Assembly (NCBI GenBank): GCA_049999725.1
Contig: JBNGIS010033157.1
Span: 1 to 41,588, forward strand
DNA: 41,588 bases
Direction of reading: 5' to 3'
Origin: Haplomitrium mnioides
Taxonomy: Eukaryota; Marchantiophyta; Haplomitriopsida; Calobryales
Shown: positions 35,892 to 41,588 of the stretch, in pieces
How the letters are laid out: every line of letters begins with the position of its first letter
Position numbering within the stretch: position 1 is the first letter of the stretch
The notes under the pieces: model-generated
The model's database searches: none
What the model saw: only the letters and a program-made list of their open reading frames with translations
What the model was told of the DNA's origin: nothing
Translations under genes and position numbers: made by a program

Positions 35892-36757
35892 ATGAACCCA
35901 TGCTTCTCTCTATTGGTAAAAGAGGAGGTGGATAAGCTCTTAGAGGCACAATTCATATACCTTGTCCTGAATAGTGAATGGGTGTCCCCTCTAGTAGTGG
36001 TGCTAAAGAAGGCGGGCTTGGATGGGAAGCCAAAGATTAGAGTTTGCCAAGACTACCGCAAGTTGAATGCAGCAACCAAGAAGGACCACTACCCTCTTTT
36101 ACGGATGGTGTGCTGGACTTGGTGGTGGGTCAAGAGGTCTACAGTTTCATGGATGGGTACTCCGGTTACAACCAGGTGTGGATCGGAGAGAAGGATCAAC
36201 TACAAACTGCTTTCACAACGGAGTGGGGAGTGTTCACCTTTCGGAGAATGCCATTTGGTCTCTACAACGTCCCAGGTACCTTCCAGAGGCTAATGATGAA
36301 CATGTTCCGAGACTATCTCAAGAAGTTCATCAAAATCTTCATAGACGACTTCGTGGTATACGGCAAGGTTAGGGATCATGAGGAGCATGTGCGGCTTACA
36401 TTTCAGCGATGTAGAGAAACAAGATTGCAGCTGCACCTTGGAAAATGTTTGTTTGCAATGAGGGAAGGGATTCTACTGGGGCATAGGGTCTCCAGCCAGG
36501 GGATTGCCATGGACCAAGAAAAGGTGGCAGTATGGCTAGGGGTGGCATTTCCAACGTGCCTGATGGAGGTGCAGGGATTTTTGGGTTATGTGGGCTATTA
36601 CAAGAGGTTCATCTCAAAATTTGCTCGAGTAGCCTACCACCTAACGGTGATGGTGAAGAGGGGTAGTGATTTTGAGCCAACAGAGCCTAGGAGATCTAGC
36701 TTTAATGAGCTCAAGAGGCGATTGCCCAACGCGCCTATTCTAGCGCCCCCAAACTAT
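35892..36757 (+). pseudogene. Tat-like gypsy reverse transcriptase, cut by copia
   Basis: The first part (FIYLVLNSEWVSPLVVVLKK, VCQDYRKLNAATKKDHYPL) is in one frame to about 36095, then a small indel shifts to the frame of 36044-36835. That reads YSFMDGYSGYNQVWI, FTFRRMPFGLYNVPGTFQR, IFIDDFVVYGK (both catalytic Asp kept), LQLHLGKCLFAMREGILLGH and VQGFLGYVGYYKRFISKFA. It stops before RNase H: after APILAPPNY the DNA becomes the copia LTR at 36758. The FIDDF and MDGYSGYNQ signatures point to the Tat/Athila branch. Confidence 0.9.
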
Positions 36758-37097
36758 TGTAAGTCATGTTATAGTTTAGTTAAGTTAACCAGCCTTGTAC
36801 TAATTAACAGGATATTACATAATGACAAGATCTAGCTAGTTTATGTTAAACTAGTTTAGTAAGATCTAGTTCAGAGAGGTGACTCTTAGGATCTAAGGGA
36901 GAGTCACATCTCTTAGTATCTAAGGAAGAGTCACATCTATTAGTATCTCTATAGATTACATGCACACTGTATAATCTATTTATGCAGTGTGACATACAAT
37001 GTAAGATGAGATCTAAAGGAATAAAAGGAGCTAGATCTTTGACACAAACATTTTGTTCATCTTTCTGTTCTGAATGATTTCCATTATAGCTCCAACA
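36758..37097 (+). repeat. 340 bp 5' LTR of copia element
   Basis: It starts TGTAAGTCATG and ends GCTCCAACA, immediately followed by the primer-binding site. A 27 bp unit (about 36882-36948) repeats two and a half times, each with TTAGTATCTAAG and GAGTCACAT. Confidence 0.85.
36879..36936 (+). promoter_or_regulatory. Palindromic TGACTC/GAGTCA cluster in the LTR
   Basis: GTGACTCTTAG and CTAAGGGAGAGTCAC form an imperfect inverted repeat around GATC. TGACTC lies at 36880-36885, GAGTCA at 36901-36906 and 36928-36933. The hexamer is a GCN4/AP-1-like half of bZIP sites. Its role in driving the LTR is inference. Confidence 0.45.
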
Positions 37098-37109
37098 TGG
37101 TATCAGAGC
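37098..37109 (+). other. Primer-binding site of copia element
   Basis: TGGTATCAGAGC, an exact match to the initiator-Met tRNA 3' end complement, directly adjoining the LTR. Confidence 0.95.
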
Positions 37110-37947
37110 CTAACGCAAATCTGCATATAGCCACCAGACTAATAGGATAAAGCCTTGATATTCTGTGGAGATGTCTCTGGCAAGAAGCGAGATTTGCTGT
37201 GTGGACATGCAATTTAGATCAGGCAACTAAGAATACCATCGTTTTTTATCTCCTAAGCCAGAAAAGGTAAAAACGAACAGGGGACGCCTTGTTCACATCA
37301 AAATCGAGAGACGTCTCACTTACGATATGGAAATGTGCTAAAAATTAGTGTTATCATATAAATCTTATGCATGTTAACGAGATTGTCTATTTACTTCATA
37401 ATTTTCGAATTCCTAACTACAGATCATTTGTCATGGTATCATCGCAAGTCCTCCGCTGAGCAAATCGAACCTTGAGAAAATGTAAATCTCTCAAGAGATT
37501 TCTTTCTCAAAACGCGGGATGCTCATAGCATGGAGAATAGCAACACAAAAATAACACGAATGAAACACTATTCTTGCACTAGCCTGTAAAGCGACTGATC
37601 ACCGCACATGTTTGCTTGATAGTAGCAAAAATCAGAGAAAATCGATTCTCTGAAACGCTTGATGGAAGCGCTACGATATGTTGTTAAGCATACATCGATT
37701 TTGCTCAGAAGGAGCAAAAGTCAAATTGTTCAAAGTCGTTTGCGCTCGATTTGAAAATCTGAAGCGCTCGATAGTGCAGCTTGCCTTTGCTCGAAAATTG
37801 CACCTAGAAATTGTTCGACGGCAGACCTTGACGGCGACAGTGAGACTCGACGGCAACTCTTAAAACAAGCTAGAAGCCAAGGTTGAGTGATATAAAACCT
37901 GCATAGTAGCTTTTCCTTGTTAAATCTTTGTCCATAAATAATCCATC
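37110..37947 (+). other. Long untranslated leader of copia element
   Basis: About 840 bp between primer-binding site and the gag ATG. Short frames on both strands (37671-37863) overlap and have no motif, so I see no gene. A repeated GCTCGAT/GCTCAG-type motif around 37690-37800 is weak. Confidence 0.6.
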
Positions 37948-38840
37948 ATGGTCAAAGAAACAGAACTTCCCAAATTTGATGGGACTTTCTTCAATTTGTG
38001 GAGGCATAGGATGCTTCTCCACTTAAACAAAGAAAAACTGCAAGCTTTGGTTCTTGGCACTGAAATCAGGCCATCAACCCCTCCCCCCTCACCAGGAGGC
38101 ACTATCCCACCCCATACCCTTGCCACTAGCCTTGGTAGCAAACAGGATTGGGATAGTAGACATGCTGAAGCTCTGTCTTCCCTCAACATGTCATTGGACA
38201 TATCACAATGAGGGCACATATTGCATTGTCAAACAGCTACAGAAGCTTGGACAGAACTCAATAAGATTTTTGGTCCACAAGACATAATTGCACAGATGTA
38301 TTTACAAGACAAGTTCAGTAGTCTGAAATTGAGAGAAGGAGATTCTCTCACAAACCACCTGGCACAATTTAGATCCTTGATGGATCAACTCAGTTCAGCA
38401 GGATGTCCTATGTCTGCTACACAAGCAATGCTTTCTCTGATGAGAAGCATGCCTCCCAACTATAGAAGCTTCCTCTCTTCATTGAGAGGTAATCCATTAT
38501 TAACTCTATCTGGATTAATAACAGCTTTGCTGGAGGAGGAGACTGAGATGAAAAGTAACCAGAATGAATCCCCTCAAGTGCTGCTTACAAACCATCAGCA
38601 AAGGAAATTTTCTGGTAAAGCAAAACAACCTTTTCAAAAGCAGACTAGAAAGCCCATTAACCAACACAAGACTTTCCTTGCAAAAGTCAAGTGTTATGGA
38701 TGTAATGAGCTTGGTAACATACTGAGAGATTGTCCCCATAATGGTGGTCCACAATTAGATGGTGCTTCTTCTTCGAAGTCTGGTAATCAAAGAAGAAGGC
38801 AGAATTCAAAGCGTCGTGTTCTAATAGCTTCCTTGAATTC
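37948..38840 (+). pseudogene. copia gag
   Basis: The ATG at 37948 starts KETELPKFDGTFFNLWRHRM, the usual N-terminus of plant copia gag. A single TGA at 38209-38211 (one step from CGA) interrupts it and the same frame continues: ATEAWTELNKIFGPQ, MYLQDKFSSLKLREGDSL, LMRSMPPNYRSFLSSL. The zinc knuckle at 38692-38733 is CYGCNELGNILRDC, with the usual His replaced by Asn (codon AAC at 38716, one base from CAC). Gag would form the particle shell and bind RNA. The knuckle is probably non-functional. Confidence 0.9.
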
Positions 38841-39640
38841 TAACACATCTGTGACTGAACAAGATTCTAACTGGTATGTTGACAGTGGTGCAACACACCA
38901 CATGGCTTTTGATCACACACTGTTTCACAAATATCAACCCCTTCCACCTGAAAATGTTTACTTAGGTGATAACTCCATCTGTACTATTCAAGGTAATGGT
39001 GATGTCATAGTTAAACTACGATGTGGTCAAGAAGTCATAATATCAATGTCTATCACATACCCAGTTTAAAGAAGAATCTATTTTCCAACAGACAGTATGC
39101 TCAGAAAGGAGGATCTCTATTATTCAAAGACAATAAGTGTACTCTTTGTAATTCTGATGGCTCCTTATTGGTAGTTTGCCTCCTTGAGCATAATCTATAT
39201 AAAATTGGAGTGACTGTTCCCCCTACTCTGTGGTATCTGTTGCTTCTATTGTCAAGAATTCTATACCAGAATTGTCTGCACTATGGCATGCACGACTAGG
39301 ACACATAAGTCATGATCGCCTCAAGCATATTCAAAAGCATCACATGGTGAAAGGTTTAAGTTCAGCAAAACTTGTACACCCACCTGTTTGTATTGCTTGT
39401 ATTCATGGCAAGCAAGCAAGTACACCATTTCCCACAGGAGGAGGAACCAGAGCCCACAAAATCATGTCACTAGTACACAGTGACCTTTGTGGTCCATTCT
39501 ATCCTGCTACCTACTTAGGATATCAATATTTCATGACCTTTATTGATGATTACAATTGTTATACTATAGTTTATCTCCTGAAAAAGAAGTCAGAATGTTT
39601 TGAGTTTTTCAAGCAATTCAAACAGGATGAAACAAAAGAG
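38841..39640 (+). pseudogene. copia protease and truncated integrase
   Basis: NWYVDSGATHHMAF carries the protease active site (DSG at 38881-38889). A frameshift near 39050 leads to VYHIPSLKKNLFSNRQ, and another near 39225 to LWHARLGHISHDRLKHIQ and CIACIHGKQA, the zinc-binding pre-integrase HHCC. The core starts HSDLCGPFYPATYLGYQYFM with the first catalytic Asp (39482), continues to SECFEFFKQFK, then jumps to the C-terminal VIISRDVIFFEHDFSQ at 39640. The stretch with the second Asp (DNGGE motif) and the Glu is missing, so the element cannot integrate itself. Confidence 0.9.
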
Positions 39641-41588
39641 TAATAATTTCTAGAGATGTCATTTTCTTTGAGCATGATTTTTCACAAGTTGCTTCTTCTC
39701 TAAACACTGTCCCAAAGATTGAGGAGGAGCTTCAAATAGGGAATCTGTTTCCCAGTGTTGCAGGGATTACTCCATCTATTACTCAGCCTCCATCTCAGGT
39801 TCTCACAGTCCCAACAGGTCCATCTTCAGTGGGAGTTCCAAGTGTTAACCCACTTCCCCACTCTCAGATACCCCTTCCTGTTACACCTGCTCCTGTATTG
39901 TCTCAACCTGTTCCAGTTCTGAGTCCTCCCAAATCAACACAATCCCCCCAATTAAGAAGGAGTGCTCGTCAGCCTGTTCCAATCGTCAAGTATGACTCAC
40001 AGTCTGAAGCCTCTAAACTTAAGGTAAGAAAGAAAGCTCTAGTTTTACATGTCCCTCTGATCGTTGAACCCACTTCTTATAAGGCAGCCTTAGCCTGTCC
40101 TGAGTCTGAAAATTGGCAGAAGGCAATCCAGGAGGAATTGCAATCTATGCATGATAATCAAGCCTGGATCCTCACACCTTTGCTATCAAATAAAAAAACT
40201 GTTGGATGCAAATGGGTCTTTAAGCTCAAGACTAACTCAGCTGGCTCTATGGAAAGATATAAAGCTATATTGGTAGCTAAGGGCTACAGCCAGACCTATG
40301 GGATTGATTATACTGAAACTTTTTCCCGTGTGGTCAGAATTCAATCCATCAGATTGATTTTGGCTGAAGCAGCTCGCTCCAATCTTGAAGTACACCAATT
40401 AGATGTTAAAACAACTTTTCTTAATGGTGTTCTGAAAGAAGAAGTCTATATGTCTCTTCCTGAAGGTTTACCATCCTCAGATCCTAGTCTGGTCTGTAAA
40501 CTTCAGAAGTCCATATATGGGCTTAAACAATCTTCCAGAACCTAGTACCAGAAAATTGATGTTGTTTTACTTTCTTTTGGTTTTCATCGCAACCCAGCTG
40601 ATCCCAACATTTATTATCTCAGACGTAAATCAAGCTATCTCAGACGTAAATCAGGCTATCTCATCCTTTCCTTATATGTGGATGATACAGTATTGGCCTC
40701 TAACAGTTTCCAACTTCTTCAATGGGTTAAGGATCAACTGAAAGGCTAGTTTCAAATGACTAACATGGGTCCAATCCATCATTGCCTTAGAATTCAAATT
40801 CTCATAAATCGAGAGGAAGGTTGGATACGCCTTGCACAGCCTCTCTATTTAAGGCAAAAGCTCCAAGAATTTAAGATGGAGGATTGCAAACCTGTATCTA
40901 CTCCTGTTACACCAGGAACTAAACTAACTCGTAGAGTTACCCCACTTACTCCAGAAGAGATGCTGCTTATGACCAATGTTCCCTATCAGAGTGCAGTAGG
41001 TTCACTAATGTGGGCCATGGTGTGTACCAGGCTTGATCTTGCTTATGCAGTCAGTTCAGTTGCACAACACATGGCTCAACCTGGCCCAGATCATTGGCAG
41101 GCAATTAAGCATATATTTTGCTATCTCCAAGGCACACTTCATGTGTATTTGCAGTACTCTCAGACTATTTCCATTCCAAGACTCGTTGGTTTTACAAGGC
41201 TTTCTGGTTACACTGATGTTGACTGGGGTGGTGATCTGGATTCTAGAAAGTCCACCTCTGGTTATTGTTTCTTGTATCCAGGAGGAGCCATCAGTTGGAC
41301 TTCAAAGAAGCAGACGTCCGTGGCCTTATCCAGTACTGAGGCAGAATATATGGCTCTTACCAAGGCATCTACAAAAGCTCTTTGGTTGAGAAAGCTCATG
41401 ACTGGACTTGATCTTCTACCACCAGTTCCTACCAGTCTTTACTGTAACAATGAGAGTGCCATCGCCCTCTTGACAACTACCAAGTTTCATGAGAGGACCA
41501 AACATATAGATATTCAGCATCACTTTATCCAAGACCAGATTACCAATGGCAGTATTCAAGTCTTCTATTGTGACACCAAGGACATGTT
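39641..41588 (+). pseudogene. copia integrase tail, reverse transcriptase and RNase H
   Basis: One frame runs to the window end apart from TAG at 40543 (normally Trp) and TAG at 40747. A Pro/Ser-rich integrase tail (39760-39960) is followed by WQKAIQEELQSMHDNQAW, VGCKWVFKLKTNSAG, AKGYSQTYGIDYTETFSRVV, VHQLDVKTTFLNGVLKEEVY, IYGLKQSSRT and the catalytic YVDD (40675-40686). A 21 bp in-frame duplication precedes it (40621-40641 and 40642-40662). RNase H shows YTDVDWGGDLDSRKSTSGY, ALSSTEAEYMAL and KHIDIQHHFIQDQ. The 3' end and 3' LTR are outside the window. Confidence 0.93.

Larger units (their letters stand above)
28500..36757 (+). mobile_element. Ty3/gypsy element of Tat/Athila type, 5' part
   Basis: Putative LTR (28500-32698), primer-binding site, gag with two zinc knuckles, protease and RT follow in gypsy order. 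The RT has the MDGYSGYNQ and FIDDFVVYG motifs typical of the Tat/Athila branch, whose members often have multi-kilobase LTRs. The element is cut at 36757, just before RNase H, by a copia insertion; its 3' half and second LTR lie beyond the window. Its base composition is clearly more GC-rich than the rest of the window. Confidence 0.8.
36758..41588 (+). mobile_element. Ty1/copia element inserted into the gypsy RT gene
   Basis: LTR, initiator-Met primer-binding site, gag, protease, integrase, RT and RNase H follow in copia order; the window ends in RNase H. It is non-autonomous: most of the integrase core is deleted, there are two or three frameshifts and three in-frame stops. RT and RNase H are otherwise well kept. 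The 5 bp flank at 36753-36757 is ACTAT; its partner is outside the window. Confidence 0.92.

Noticed and set aside
32899-36757. TAG as a reassigned or read-through codon
   Set aside because: Stops occur together with frameshifts and a TAA, other elements in the window decay in the same way, and no land-plant nuclear code is known to reassign TAG. Deamination explains it better.

Overview
The window is nuclear DNA of a land plant with a large, repeat-rich genome. The evidence is Ty3/gypsy and Ty1/copia LTR retrotransposons of plant type, a spliced gene with canonical GT-AG introns, kilobases of tandem repeats, and assembly gaps (100 N, 100 N, 10 N). The species cannot be fixed from the sequence. 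The divergence of the one cellular gene from flowering-plant relatives would fit a non-flowering lineage, but that is a guess. There is no prokaryotic-style operon, CRISPR array, tRNA or rRNA gene that I can support.

Layout. 1-1216: the 3' part of a Ty3/gypsy reverse transcriptase (+ strand) runs straight into a scrambled LTR. 1217-2046: AT-rich DNA with short duplications and a long (AT)n tract. 2359-7368 (- strand): the only plausible cellular gene, four exons with matching splice phases encoding a universal-stress-protein-like (USP-like) domain of the type found at the N-terminus of plant inactive receptor-like kinases; no kinase domain is visible. About 7680-9545: a ~145 bp satellite just upstream of that gene. 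About 9950-18800: a very long minisatellite with a ~41 bp unit, conserved in the middle and decaying towards both edges. 19680-28499 (- strand): an old copia element, cut in two by a younger gypsy element (21393-26003, - strand) with both LTRs, a primer-binding site and a near-perfect 5 bp target duplication. 28500-36757 (+ strand): a Tat/Athila-like gypsy element with a putative 4.2 kb GC-rich LTR full of internal repeats, cut by a copia element (36758 to the window end, + strand) with a 340 bp LTR.

The history reads as successive nested insertions: gypsy into copia, a Tat-like gypsy abutting a truncated copia gag, and copia into that gypsy. All the elements are inactivated by stops, frameshifts or deletions. 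In the younger + strand elements the premature stops are overwhelmingly TAG, which fits deamination of methylated cytosine at CHG/CHH sites.

The features most worth a second look are the USP-like gene without a kinase, the 9 kb minisatellite with its palindromic unit and sharp strand-composition switch against the neighbouring satellite, the inverted U3/U5 arrangement at 854-1216, and the TGACGTGG-bearing repeats inside the large LTR. I found no convincing new gene system.
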